A stretch of DNA of 64,000 nucleotides from the NCBI GenBank assembly GCA_037349105.1, contig JAYJMM010000034.1, forward strand, positions 744,001-808,000, read 5' to 3'. This DNA is from Limnomonas spitsbergensis. Lineage: Eukaryota > Chlorophyta > Chlorophyceae > Chlamydomonadales. Position numbers and translations under genes: made by a program. Under the pieces are notes generated by a model that had not been told where the DNA came from, ran no database searches, and saw only the letters and a list, made by a program, of their open reading frames with translations. Positions 10,788 through 23,245 of this stretch are shown one piece after another. The first letter of the stretch is position 1. The number at the start of each line of letters is the position of its first letter.

Positions 10788-12682
10788 CTAGCTCCTTACA
10801 ACGGTCTTTACCCCCATCCAGGAGAAAGACCTTCTCGAAAGCTCGGACTGCAGTAAGCTCACGTCTGCCTTGGCACCCGACAGCATGGTCACATTCTCCT
10901 GAGCACGACGGAGCAAGTACGGGATCACCTGCATAAGGAACGGGGTCATCATGAGCCTGAGACCTCCTGCTCTGTGTAGTTTGTCTCATCTACAGATCCG
11001 TCGTTCCCTCGGGATATTTGGCCGTCTTGTCAAGCTTGTAAATTCTGTCATCGACACTCATTGAAGTGCGGACCAATTCACCTCTGGCAGGTAACTGGGC
11101 AGCCACCTCTGGGCTAACGGGGACGAAACCTAGACCAGCGTACCGTTGGTTAAACCAGCAGCAGGGACAGCTGCACCAGGCACCCTCGCAAATAGGCCAT
11201 GATGTGGGGCTGAATTGTAGCAGAGTCAACCTAACAAAACAGGGGCTCTCTGACCACCCGCTTGCCCCTTGGCCAGACCTCACCTCTTGCACCAGGCCGT
11301 ACGGTACATACTTGAATGCCGGGTAACCATGTTTGCCCAGCGTGAACGTCACGTGGTCTGCCATGCCCATCAGCTGCCCAAAATAGACAGGGCTCGTACC
11401 ACCTTTGAGGTCAAGCTCACTCATGAGCTGCACCGCCAGCTGAACCGACTCCTGGGGAAGCAGACACAGGAGTAAGCAGTTGTCTTAAGGTCTGACTGGA
11501 CTTCATCTCCTGTAGCCCTCTAGGTCGATGCCTTCAGGCGATCATTTGCCTCAGCTAAAACCAGTGACCCAAGCCTGACCCTGTCCGAGGCAGGAGAAGC
11601 CGGTAATGGATTGCCCTGTAAACTTTTAATTGCACGGCTCCATGAAGTCCCATCAGTGGCAGGCAACAGAGTTACCAACTTCTAGCCGAGGAGGCCTCTG
11701 TACCTGCCAGATCACCCGCACCGTTTGCCCCTGCCTGCACCGTCTTGGCGTCCTTCCCCTCCCGATATGCCGCACATACCTGGCCCGGGACCAGGAAGGC
11801 AAGCATATGGATCGCACCGTTATGCATCGCGACCAGATCTACATGTGTCCCTCACCTCATTGTGTGATCCCAGCAGCACCTCAGCCTTGCCTGACGCCAA
11901 CTCCTTGATCACAGACCTCAAGCACTGATCGTAAGTGCCGTGCGTCTGCTCTATGGAGTCCCACACAGGGGAGCGGTAGCCCTTCTCCAAGGCAAGCTCA
12001 TGCTCCATGATCAGGTAGGCGCCGCATACCTCAACTTGAGGTTCGGAACCTGTGAGGGTCACATTAGGACATTGGCGACATTTACAGAGGATGGCATGGA
12101 AAATTGGCAACAGAGGCTACATTTATTAAGACAACACGGTAACTTCACTCCGTTGAAAGTAGCACGAGAATTTGGCGACATTCATTTATCTAGCATGATG
12201 ATTTAATGCAGTTGCCGGTACAACGGTACCGGTATGTTAGCATCATAGATTGTTTAACCATACAAGACAGCATGGCAAAGAAGTTAAAATGGAGCAAGAT
12301 CAACTTACCACACGTTAAGGTAGCATTATTCCACTGCCACGGGCAGCATTATTTTTAAAGAAAATAAAAACAAATTGACAGCAGCTGTAGAAAGAGGCTT
12401 GGCCAACGGTTGACCCCTGTACGGCTTGACACCTGAAACACTAGAGGGCCCATGTATATAAACAACCTGGACCGGCCCAAGTGTGGCAACAAGCCCCTAA
12501 AGCCGCAGGCCATGATGTAGCTGAATTAAAACAGCACACACACTAAGATAAACTGTGTGGCGCAATGGGGACCAGGCAGCAGGCTCCCAGGCACTCACCA
12601 GCTTGCATGCGAATCGATAGCCATCCCGGTCCGCCCGCTCCATATCATCACACAGGCGCTTGTGACTGTTGCACAGGTATGC
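10788..12682 (-). pseudogene. PRODH: Proline dehydrogenase C-terminal exons, copy 1 (5'-truncated)
   Basis: Four phase-consistent exons (12682-12599, 12029-11856, 11451-11284, 10928-10788) encode about 188 residues. They align end to end with the C-terminal half of eukaryotic PRODH, the FAD-dependent mitochondrial enzyme oxidising proline to pyrroline-5-carboxylate. Landmarks are DRDGYRFACKL joined to V-C-GAYL, LALEKGY, LLGSHNE, VYFGQLMGMADHVTFTLGKH, FKYVPYG and PYLLRRAQEN. Donors GTGAGT, GTGAGG and GTGAGG and the acceptors are canonical. No exons for the N-terminal half were found between 12683 and the unit boundary at 13410, where unit 2 begins, so the gene appears cut off by the duplication. 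The basic residue of the (K/R)GAY motif is Cys here but Arg in copy 2. This copy ends VKTVVRS then stop. Confidence 0.8.
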
Positions 12683-13044
12683 CTAATGAGGAGGAGGGGG
12701 GGATGGCGGTGAGGCAGAACCCAATCAAGGCAACCATTCTCTATTTGCACATTGCCCACCTACAGCTGTTCTCACTCCTGCACCACCCATGCACGGCTGA
12801 CCCTGCCATGCCTCATATATCCATGTCCCCACCAAAACATTCCCATCCGAGCAGGCTTTGCAGGTGTGTTCAACATCGCCTCACAGATCAACGTCCCCCG
12901 ACCCCCGACCGCTCCTGTACCTGCACCTGGCCCCTCCCTCGTTACGGCACACCATAACAAGCCGTGTTTATTTTAGATCGCACCAGAACACTTGTACACC
13001 GCCTCCAGACAGCCAAGATGAAGCTAATGCATAATTATCCCGGA

Positions 13045-13110
13045 CCAGCTTGCACCCGGTGGACCAAGCAACAGGGCTTGCTGCGCCGAGCCCTGCCGGC
13101 CGTAACCCAG
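13045..13110 (+). repeat. Dispersed short repeat (family DR), unit 1 copy
   Basis: The stretch CCAAGCAACAGGGCTTGCTG belongs to the short dispersed family best seen at 63640-63805. It is repeated in unit 2 at about 22408-22475. Weaker members occur in the PRODH introns at about 11146-11225 and 12478-12535 (unit 2: about 20505-20585 and 21840-21895). Confidence 0.5.
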
Positions 13111-13880
13111 TTGTAGAGGGGAGGTTGCATGAGGGACAGAGGGACAGGGCGGTATTATGTCCAACTCGAGCACAGCCTACCTAAGGGGGGGGTGCAGAGG
13201 GGACGATGCATGAGGGACATGGGTTGGGGCCGAGGGGGGAATGCAGTTAGCTACCATGCCAGACTGTCAGCCGTAATGGTCCAACATGCTAACCTGTCAA
13301 AATCCGGGCCTTTAACATTGGGGAGGGGTGTGTCACTAAGCGGATCTCCCCCAGGATTCATACTTTCCTTTTGACCAGGGGGGAACAGGCCTGGCCTGGA
13401 TCAGGGGAGGGTCACACAGCGTAAGTGACTCAGCAACCGAGTAAACCAACACAGTCGACGAAGCCGTGACCAATGAAGCGAAGAAGACGTGTTCCTTCAT
13501 TGCCCAGATATAATAGAGTGCTGTAAGTACTCTTATTACGCTCCTACTTCCTCTTGATTTGAATACTGAGACAGGCTAGGGTTTCGGCCCAGGAAGCTCA
13601 GGCATCACATCCTGCATCGACTGTGAAGAACAGACAGCTACGTAGATCAGCGGAGACTCCGGAGAGGTGTGGTACCGTAGATCACGCATATATGGCCTCG
13701 CATTGTTTGAACGATTCACAGGTGCTGACTCTTGGTTGGCTAGTGATAAAATGCCGGTGCAAATCATGGCGAGCTGAGCCTTCTAAGTTCGAGCCTTCCG
13801 TCCATTCCATTTTCCGAATGTGTCTTTCCCCCCTTCACTCCTGCAGCAGTCTGCCACGCACTCTGCCCTCAAGCAAGTAC

Positions 13881-16800
13881 ATGTCGTCTCATCACCTGGG
13901 TCTCTTGAATTTGACATCTCCTGGAACTGTTCATGCCTCAACTAGTCTCCACCTTCCTAGTCTCTCAGCTAGGCATCGTCTGATCCGTCCGCTCAGCAGG
14001 CTTGGAGGAACATCATGTGCCAACACGTCTGCCAAACAGTCAGCACACTGCTTCCAGCCTTCAGTGCGAAGAAGCATCTTTGTGAGTGCTGTTGATCTTA
14101 TCCCTTTTCAGTTGAGGACTTATGGGGGAAAAGCAGTGATTGACATCAGCAGGGCTAGAGGCCCAAGTTCAAGAGTCTGACTGGATGTGATATGAGGGAA
14201 TGAGCTGGGGCATGAAAGTCTGAGCTGGAGCATGAGGGGGTTGAGCTGGAGCATGAGGGGGTGAGTTGGAGCATGAGGGAATGAGGGAATGAGCTGGGGC
14301 ATAAGCGACCGATGGGTGAAATTGGGACTGAGGGACCAAGCGATGAAAGCGGGGCATGCTTGCTGCAGCTTACGAGGGATTGATCTCGGTCAGAAGGAAC
14401 TGGAAGAACTGGAAAGCCAGACTTGATTTGGGATATGACGGAATGAGGCAATGAGCTACCGGTAGGCTATTAGAGAATGATCTGAAGCAGTTAGTAAATA
14501 TTTCGAGCCTGCTACATACCTTGCATTCATTCGTAAAATTTTGTGCAGGGCAACCGGAGCCCGAGGTTGAGCCAGAGCAGTCCTGGCTCCCAGCAACAGC
14601 TCACCATCGGCGCATTGAGATTGACGGAAGGTGGCCATGCCGCCAGCCTGAGTGGTACAGCCATATCGGCTGCAACAGGTGGCTGTGGCAGCGGTGATCC
14701 TCTCTGCTATGGAGGAGTGGGCCCCATCCGTACAATTCCTATTACCAGTGACGGCCAGCAGCAGGTCCCATTCTCTGGCTGCGGCGGAACGGCAGTCAAG
14801 GCCTTGTCAGCATCATCACGTACTTTCCACTATATTACGAAGGTATGCATACACTTGTTTAGCACACTAAACGAACCTGAGCCAGTTGAATTGTTGACCT
14901 GTTCCCGGTCTTCCAGGCCGAAATTTATGTTTTGCACTGGTGATGAGTTGGCAACCTTGGTTGACGCCATCCGTACATCTTTGGCGACATACAGTACTTA
15001 ACATTAGGAGGTGGAACTCCATTCCCCATGCCCTGGCACCCCTTGACTCCCGGGGAACAGCCCAGTGGCTCAAAGGGTGCAGCCAATCCACACATTAACT
15101 TGTACAAACATTGGACACGTAATAATGGTCATTCCTCTTGAGATTTCTCCTCTCAGAAAGAGGAAAGCTGCACCTCAAGTATAACATAGGAGGGTGCAGG
15201 AGTTCAAGGAACAGTGCAGCTTGTACCAAAGGACACATCTGCGCCATCCACAACTCGGTTTCAGCGCATGCAGCCTCATGCACTGGCCTAAAGTGCGGCA
15301 GCTACCAGGACATTATACAAGGGTTATGTGGCCAAACATGCCACGTGGCATGTTACCGTACTGGCGTACTCTTTTGCTTTGTTTTTAATATCATGCAGAA
15401 ATGCTGTATCTACTCACGATGCATCCTTGCATGTCCACTCTTGCCAAGTTTTAATTTCAAGGCCCAAGCATTTCCACTTGTAACATGACCCTCATTCTCC
15501 GCTAATTCTACAGGTGTGGAGCGGCAAATGGATCGCCCAGGTGTGCATCCCGGGAGGCAAAGGAAAGAGGATGTATGGATGTTGCAGAGAAACCCCCAAA
15601 GCGGCAGCCAGGGATGCTGACATGTGAGTCCCAGGATATAGGCAGACGGCAGTTTGTGGATGCATAGATGTCATTTTTGGGAGGAAGAAACCTGGCCACA
15701 ATGGTTGCAGGTGGAGTGAACGTTTCTGAATTTGTTAAATCCAATAGAGCATCACATCTGAAGGTGTGAAAAAGCTGAGATCAGCCAGCACATAAATCTT
15801 ATTATGGCTATATTTCAATCTACATTCTTATCATATCAGCCGCGGATCAAACATGTTTTCTATGTGCTGCGTCCTCCTGCAGTTATCAGGAACCATATGA
15901 AGCAGAGCCTTCCTAAATCTTCAAAGTGCATGCATTCAAGGCTGCTGTATTTGTTCATATTGCTAACTCTTTGATCAATATTGATTTTGTGGTGACACCA
16001 ATTTGTGCCCTTCGTCATGTTCCTCATTATGCAGGCTAGCCTTCAAGCTGCGCTGCCCAGAGTCACGGCGCAACTTCGAAATGCCCCCTGATCAAATGGC
16101 CCACCTAGAGTCAATAACATTGCAAGATATCAAGGCAGGACTGGTCACGAGGAGAGCTGCAGCCACCATGGAGATAGATACAGTGGAGAATGCAACATCT
16201 GCAACAACATCGATTGTGGATACTGAAGCAGTGCTACCAACTGTACCAACAGCAGCAGCAGCAGCAGGAGGAGCAGCAGCAGCCTGCTGTGAGGTGGATC
16301 CTGCTACAGCAACACCAGTAGTAGCACCACCAACAACAGTAGCACCAGCAGCAACAACAGCCTGTGAGGTAGATAATGCTACAGCACCACCAGCAGCAGC
16401 ACCGCCACCACCAGCCTCTTGGAAGTTGGATCCCGGAGCAGCAGCAGCAACAGCAAGAGCCTCTGCGCAGGTGCATACTGCCCCAAAAACAGCAGCAGTA
16501 GGACGGCCACCACCAGCCTTTTGGAGGTTCGATCCCGGAGCAGCAGCAGCAACAGCTAGAGCCTCTGCGCATGCGCGTACTGCCCCAACAGCAGCAGCAG
16601 CAGCAGCTGCCTTTGGCCATCAGGCAGGCCTTCGGCTGCCACCGCTGTCACCACGGCAACAGAAACGTGCGGACAGTCTGAATGAACGGCAGCCGGTAGG
16701 CGGGAGCTCTACAACAAGGGAGGCCAGCATTCGTCCTGGTCTGCAGCAACGCAGTCAAGCAGGTAGCGGGGCAGTAAGCATCGATGCCAGAAAGCTTACG

Positions 16801-18181
16801 AATATGATCAAGGGCTGTGAAACTCTGGACCAATTGGACTCTCTGGTTGTGGAGTTCCGGTCCAGCTTCAATTACATTCATGCATCAGCTGCCGTGACGC
16901 AAGCACAGAGGCTGATTCGCGGCCCAGTCAGAGATGAGGGGAGGGAGGCGGATGTTGTAGCCAAACTTATGAAGCTGGTCCAGCAGCACATGCCCAGCAT
17001 GGGTGCCCAAGGAGCCGCAAACTGCATGTATGCTGTTGCCAAGCTTGACTATTGGTCTAGCGGCACGCTAGAGCCTTTAGTTAGACGAGCCTCATCGAAA
17101 ATCTCAGACTTTAAATCAAGACACCTGGCTAACATGCTCTGGGCAATGGCAACGCTTCAATTCAGGGATGAAGCCTTCACAGATGCACTTCTTTGTGAAG
17201 CAGAGTTCAAACTGCCCAGCTTCAATTCGCAAGACCTGGCCAACACCATCTGGGCCATGGCAAAGCTGGATCACTCGGATACAGCCCTCACAGAAGCTCT
17301 TCTCTTGGAAGCAAAGGCCAAGCTGCCCAGCTTCAATTCTCAAGCGCTGGCCAACACCATCTGGGCCATGGCGACGCTGGGGCACTCAGATGTAGCCTTC
17401 ACGGATGCTCTTCTCTGCGAGGCAAAGGCCAAGCTGTCTAGCTTCAATTCTCAAAACCTGGCCAACACCATGTGGGCCATGGCGACGCTGGGGCACTCAG
17501 ATGTAGCCTTCACGGATGCTCTTCTCTGCAAGGCAAAGGCCAAGCTGTCTAGCTTCAATTCTCAAAACCTGGCCAACACCATGTGGGCCATGGCGACGCT
17601 GGGGCACTCAGATGTAGCCTTCACGGATGCTCTTCTCTTCTCTGCGAGGCAAAGGCCAAGCTGTCTAGCTTCAATCCTCAAAACCTGGCCAACACCATCT
17701 GGGCCATGGCCAAGCTGGGGCACTGGGATCCAGCCTTCATAGATGCTCTTCTCCTTGAAGCCAAGGCCAAGCTGTCTAGCTTCAATTCTCAAAATCTGGC
17801 CAGCACTGTCTGGGCCATGGCGAAGCTGAATTATTCTGATTCAGCTTTCACACATGCTCTCCTCCTGGATGCAAAGGTGAAACTGTCTAGCTTCAGTTAT
17901 CAAGCGCTGGTCAAGACCATCTGGGCCATGGCTATTCTGGGGCACTCTGACGCAGCCTTCACGGATGCCCTTCTCTGTGAGGCAAAGGTCAACTGCCCAG
18001 CTTCAATTCGCATGAGCTGGCCACCACTCTCTGGGCCATGGTGAGGCTTGGGCACACTGATGCTGCGTTCTTGGTTGCTCTCCTTCGAGTTGCCAAGGCA
18101 AAATCGAAAACTTTCCATGCCAAGGAGGTGGCCATGTTATCCTGGGCATGTGTCAAGCTTGGGGTGCATGACTTCACATAA
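13881..18181 (+). pseudogene. AP2-OPR gene copy 2, frameshifted
   Basis: Exons 13881-14081, 14549-14842, 15514-15623 and 16035 onward match copy 1 in splice sites and phase. The presequence-like N-terminus and AP2 segment are intact. Exon 2 is 6 bp (two codons) shorter than in copy 1. In the repeat array, the segment near 17630 reads CTCTTCTCTTCTCTGCG where copy 1 reads CTCTTCTCTGCG. This 5-bp insertion shifts the frame and gives a stop at 17740-17742. A second lesion, one missing base near 17993 (GTCAACTGCCC versus GTCAAGCTGCCC), does not restore the frame. The truncated product would keep about five intact repeats plus a short aberrant tail. It may be a pseudogene or make a shortened protein. 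Confidence 0.8.
14195..14345 (+). repeat. Intron 1 minisatellite, copy 2
   Basis: Same GAGCTGG(A/G)GCATGAGGG units as in copy 1 but a shorter array, within intron 1 (14082-14548). Confidence 0.7.
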
Positions 18182-18930
18182 CTTTGATAAATAAATGTAT
18201 TTTGGTACGGTACCATGGTATTTATTTTATATAACATCCCAGGCCAACGGTAACTGCAAATGTTTTGATGACTCGCGCTCCTGACGAGCATTTTTCGATG
18301 TATGGGTTACCCCCTGACTGATCATGAAGTTTATCATGGCAAGCAGCCAATTGAAGCTGGGCCGCAGCGCAGTGGTTACCCATGTAGATATCCTGGCTGC
18401 TTCTGAATAATCTTTTGGCAACACCAGCCGAGATGCGAACTGGTTAGCCTTTCCTTTTTCCTCACAACTAGACAGGAAGTCTGAAAGCTCGCAGGCAGGG
18501 GGGGGGGCCCTGGTTGTGTGCAACTTAAGCTGAGTTTTTTAAGTCTACTCTCTTCAGGGCTGGGGGATACGGTTTGCCTGATCTTTGTGTTCTTGTTGTT
18601 TGGTGGGTGAACTTGCTATCCTTTCTTTCCTCTTGTGCCTGCTCCCATGGCTCCCTAGCTGACTTCATGTTTGCCGACGTGGCCGAGCTTCATTTCAGCC
18701 TGGCCCAGCGGTGTGACGTCATTAACTTCTCTTAGTACCCCATGTAAATTTCAAATGTTCTTCTTTGGAATCCATAGTGAAGTTTGTTGACCAGGACTTA
18801 GTATTGTCCTTCGTCCTCTTAATTCCTCAGTTCATACGGATGAAAATCGGTTTGCTTGTTTGTGCCCAATGGACTTCAAAAAATAAATGAAGCGTGGAGG
18901 CAAGCGTGGAGGTTACAAATAAGGGTCAAT

Positions 18931-19095
18931 GACGTTACACCACTGGGCCCTGCTCAACAAGGCTCGGCCGCGTGGGCGCCTAAGTAGTAGGGGCATCAAG
19001 AATTGGAAAAGGGGTAAATGAAGTGAAGGGACAGGAAAAAGGCTGGGGAAAAAAGGCAAAGGGAGTTCCAGCCTCTGAGAATGTCTACGCCTCGA
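18931..19095 (-). mobile_element. Non-LTR retrotransposon 3' end fragment, unit 2
   Basis: Counterpart of 9446-9610, with the same GCGGCCGAGCC / GAGCAGGGCCCAG / AACGTCATTGAC terminus on the minus strand. It was inherited through the tandem duplication rather than inserted independently. Confidence 0.6.
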
Positions 19096-20089
19096 TAAAT
19101 CTACCACGGCAAAATACAGGTGTGGAGTGACTGTTACAAAAAAAACAGATGCAAATAAAGCAGAAGCATGCAGGCACAAGACGAAACTGAATCAGAGCGC
19201 CAGGTATGTGAGAGCCTGCTCCTGCACTCCAACATGAATGAACAAGTGCAGAAATAGATATTAAAAATTACTCGGGAAAACACTGACCTCTCATAGCCTC
19301 AATGGAGATGAAAACAAAGAGCTTGTCCTGTTTGAACAAAAATGCACACCACATGAAAACTACGGGGCAGGAACCGATCAGCAACAAGATCACAACAAGG
19401 GGCTTGCTTTTGGCACCTGATGCTAATGGGCTACTGGTGTGAGGCGTTCTTAAGAGGGCCATGGATAAATGGCACCTAGTCGTCTATCACCATGTGCGAA
19501 ATCAAACAGGTCCAATGCTCATGTGGGCGCTGCATGGACTGGATATAGTTAAGGATATCACAATACATCCCACCCAGCCGTCCGCCCACCCAGCAGCCAG
19601 CATCACTGCCAACGCATGGCAGTGGGTGACGGGGTGCACGAGGGATTGAGGGCCTAAGACCTGATGCCTACATGCCCATACCACAGGGCGGCTTGAGCCA
19701 AAACATAACCAAGGACAGAAAAACAATAATGAAGGGCTGACAATGGGACCCAGCAAAAGGTGTCCTCAATCTGAACCGTAAGAGCTGTTGCTGCACACAC
19801 TCCCTGATGCTGCCCCAATTGCAGCTGAGTCTGGTTCCACTGTAGTATATAAGTATATTCCATTATGGTGGAATGGTGGAGAGTATGGAACAATGGGATC
19901 TTGAGGCAGTGGACTATTTTGAGCAATGGACTATGTGGGTGGGTGGAAGGGTGGAAACTAAATTGTGGGAAGGTGAGGAAGGATATGGAATATGTAGCAG
20001 ATTGATTAGTGTGAAGTTAGTGTGAATGTGGAATGGTGTAAGACATGGTGTAAAATACTGATCACCAGTAAGTCTGCGCTTTCATCATC

Positions 20090-22047
20090 TTACTTGTCTA
20101 ATTCGGAAGCCGTCACAGCGCTGCCCGTGCTCGTTATGATTTCTAGCTCCTTACAACTAACGGTCTTTGCCCCCATCCAGGAGAAAGACCTTCTCCAAAG
20201 CTCGGACTGCAGTAAGCTCACGTCTGCCTTGGCACCCGACAGCATGGTCACATTCTCCTGGGCACGACGGAGCAAGTACGGGATCACCTGCATAAGGAAC
20301 GGGGTCCTCATGAGCCTGAGACCTCCTGCTCTGTGTAGTTTGTCTCATCTACCGATCCGTCGTTCCCTCGGGATATTTGGCCGTCTTGTCAAGCTTGTAA
20401 ATTCTGTCACCGACACTGATTGAAGTGCGGACCAATTCACCTTTGGCAGGTAACTGGGCAGCCACCTCTGGGCTAACGGGGACGAAACCTAGGCCAGCGT
20501 ACCGTTGGTTAAACCAGCAGCAGGGACAGCTGCACCAGGCACCCTCGCAAATAGGCCATGATGTGGGGCTGAATTGTAGCAGAGTCAACCTAACAAAACA
20601 GGGGCTCTCTGACCACCCGCTTGCCCCTTGGCCAGACCTCACCTCTTGCACCAGGCCGTACGGTACATACTTGAATGCCGGGTAACCATGTTTGCCCAGC
20701 GTGAACGTCACGTGGTCTGCCATGCCCATCAGCTGCCCAAAATAGACAGGGCTCGTACCACCTTTGAGGTCAAGCTCACTCATGAGCTGCACCGCCAGCT
20801 GAACCGACTCCTGGGGAAGCAGACACAGGAGTAAGCAGTTGTCTTAAGGTCTGACTGGACTTCATCTCCTGTAGCCCTCTAGGTCGATGCCTTCAGGCGA
20901 TCATTTGCCTCAGCTAAAACCAGTGACCCAAGCCTGACCCTGTCCGAGGCAGGAGAAGCCGGTAATGGATTGCCCTGTAAACTTTTAATTGCACGGCTCC
21001 ATGAAGTCCCATCAGTGGCAGGCAACAGAGTTACCAACTTCTAGCCGAGGAGGCCTCTGTACCTGCCAGATCACCCGCACCGTTTGCCCCTGCCTGCACC
21101 GTCTTGGCGTCCTTCCCCTCCCGATATGCCGCACATACCTGGCCCGGGACCAGGAAGGCAAGCATATGGATGCATCGCACCGTAATGCATCGCGACCAGA
21201 TCTACATGTGTCCCTCACCTCATTGTGTGATCCCAGCAGCACCTCAGCCTTGCCTGACGCCACCTCCTTGATCACAGACCTCAAGCACTGATCGTAAGTG
21301 CCGTGCGTCTGCTCTATGGAGTCCCACACAGGGGAGGGGTAGCCCTTCTCCAAGGCAAGCTTACGCTCCATGATCAGGTAGGCGCCGCGTACCTCAACTT
21401 GAGGTTCGGAACCTGTGAGGGTCACATTAGGACATTGGCGACATTTACAGAGGATGGCATGGAAAATTGGCAACAGAGGCTACATTTATTAAGACAACAC
21501 GGTAACTTCACTCCGTTGAAAGTAGCACGAGAATTTGGCGACATTCATTTATTTAGCATGATGATTAAATGCAGTTACCGGTACAACGGTACCGGTATGT
21601 TAGCATCATAAATTGTGTTTAACCATACAAGACAGCATGGCAAAGAAGTTACAATGGAGCAAGTTCAACTTACCACACGTTAAGGTAGCATTATTCCACT
21701 GCCACGGGCAGCATTATTTTTAAAGAAAATAAAAACAAATTGACAGCAGCTGTAGAAAGAGGGTTGGCCAACGGTCGGCCCCTGTAGGGCTTGACACTTG
21801 AAACACTAGAGGGCCCATGTATATAAACAACCTGGACCGGCCCAAGTGTGGCAACAAGCCCCTGAAGCCGCAGGCCATGATGTAGCTGAATTAAAACAGC
21901 ACACACACTAACACAAACTGTGTGGCGCAAAGGGGACCAGGCAGCAGGCTCCCAGGCACTCACCAGCTTGCATGCGAATCGATAGCCATCCCGGTCCGCC
22001 CGCTCCATATCATCACACAGGCGCTTGTGGCTGTTGCACAGGTATGC
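20090..22047 (-). pseudogene. PRODH: Proline dehydrogenase C-terminal exons, copy 2 (5'-truncated)
   Basis: Exons 22047-21964, 21392-21219, 20810-20643 and 20287-20090 correspond to those of copy 1, with the same intron phases. This copy keeps VRGAYLIMERKLALEKGYPS with the conserved Arg, and LLQSELWRRSF, which is closer to family consensus than the Ser of copy 1. A 4-bp insertion near the end (GTTAGTTGTAAGG versus GTTGTAAGG) removes the stop used in copy 1 and extends the tail to ASELDK. It lacks all N-terminal exons and abuts unit 3, so it should not give an active enzyme unless fused to another transcript. Confidence 0.8.
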
Positions 22048-23245
22048 CTAATGAGGAGGAGGGGGGGATGGCGGTGAGGCAGAACCCAATCAAGGCAACC
22101 ATTCTCCATTTGCACATTGCCCACCTACAGCTGTTCTCACTCCTGCACCACCCATGCACGGCTGACCCTGCCATGCCTCATATATCCATGTCCCCACCAA
22201 AACATTCCCATCCGAGCAGGCTTTGCAGGTGTGTTCAACATCGCCTCACAGATCAACGTCCCCCGACCCCCGACCGCTCCTGTACCTGCACCTGGCCCCT
22301 CCCTCGTTACGGCACACCATAACAAGCCGTGTTTATTTTAGATCGCACCAGAACACTTGTACACCGCCTCCAGACAGCCAAGATGAAGCTAATGCATAAT
22401 TATCCCGGACCAGCTTGCACCCGGTGGACCAAGCAACAGGGCTTGCTGCGCCGAGCCCTGCCGGCCGTAACCCAGTTGTAGAGGGGAGGTTGCATGAGGG
22501 ACAGAGGGACAGGGCGGTATTATGTCCAACTCGAGCACAGCCTACCTAAGGGGGGGGTGCAGAGGGGACGATGCATGAGGGACATGGGTTGGGGCCGAGG
22601 GGGGAATGCAGTTAGCTACCATGCCAGACTGTCAGCCGTAATGGTCCAACATGCTAACCTGTCAAAACCCGGGCCTCCAACATTGGGGAGGGGTGTGTCA
22701 CTAAGCGGATCTCCCCCAGGATTCATACTTTCCTTTTGACCAGGGGGGAACAGGCCTGGCCTGGATCAGGGGAGGGTCACACAGCGTAAGTGACTCAGCA
22801 ACCGACTAAACCAACACAGTCGACGAAGCCGTGACCAATGAAGCGAAGAAGACGTGTTCCTTCATTGCCCAGATATAACAGAGTGCTGTAAGTACTCTTA
22901 TTACGCTCCTACTTCCTCTTGATTTGAATACTGAGACAGGCTAGGGTTTCGGCCCAGGAAGCTCAGGCATCACATCCTGCATCGACTGTGAAGAACAGAC
23001 AGCTACGTAGATCAGCGGAGACTCCGGAGAGGTGTGGTACCGTAGATCACGCATGGATGGCCTCGTATTGTTTGAACGATTCACAGGTGCTGACTCTTGG
23101 TTGGCTAGTGATAAAATGCCGGTGCAAATCATGGCGAGCTGAGCCTTCTAAGTTCGAGCCTTCCGTCCATTCCATTTTCCGAATGTGTCTTTCCCCCCTT
23201 CACTCCTGCAGCAGTCTGCCACACACTCTGCCATCAAGCAAGAAG

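Larger units (their letters stand above)
3842..13410 (+). repeat. Tandem unit 1 of 3 (about 9.57 kb)
   Basis: The sequence starting GTCACACAGCG at 3842 recurs at 13411 and 22776 and stays nearly identical for kilobases. Matching gene landmarks are offset by about 9.4-9.5 kb: exon 4 of the AP2-OPR gene starts at 6540, 16035 and 25393. The unit holds one complete AP2-OPR gene (+) and a PRODH 3' fragment (-). The first 700 bp of unit 1 differ more from units 2 and 3 than those two differ from each other. Confidence 0.93.
13411..22775 (+). repeat. Tandem unit 2 of 3 (about 9.37 kb)
   Basis: Same order as unit 1: AP2-OPR copy (+), retrotransposon tail, PRODH fragment (-). It is nearly identical to unit 1 over its whole length except for small indels and one deletion of about 136 bp (unit 1 about 9855-9986). 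It differs mainly by frameshifts in its AP2-OPR gene. Confidence 0.93.

Noticed and set aside
12772..12960. Possible upstream PRODH exon (minus-strand LICEAMLNTPAKP, compared with the family NTYQAYL)
   Set aside because: There is no donor in the right place and no further similarity upstream, so the resemblance is probably chance.
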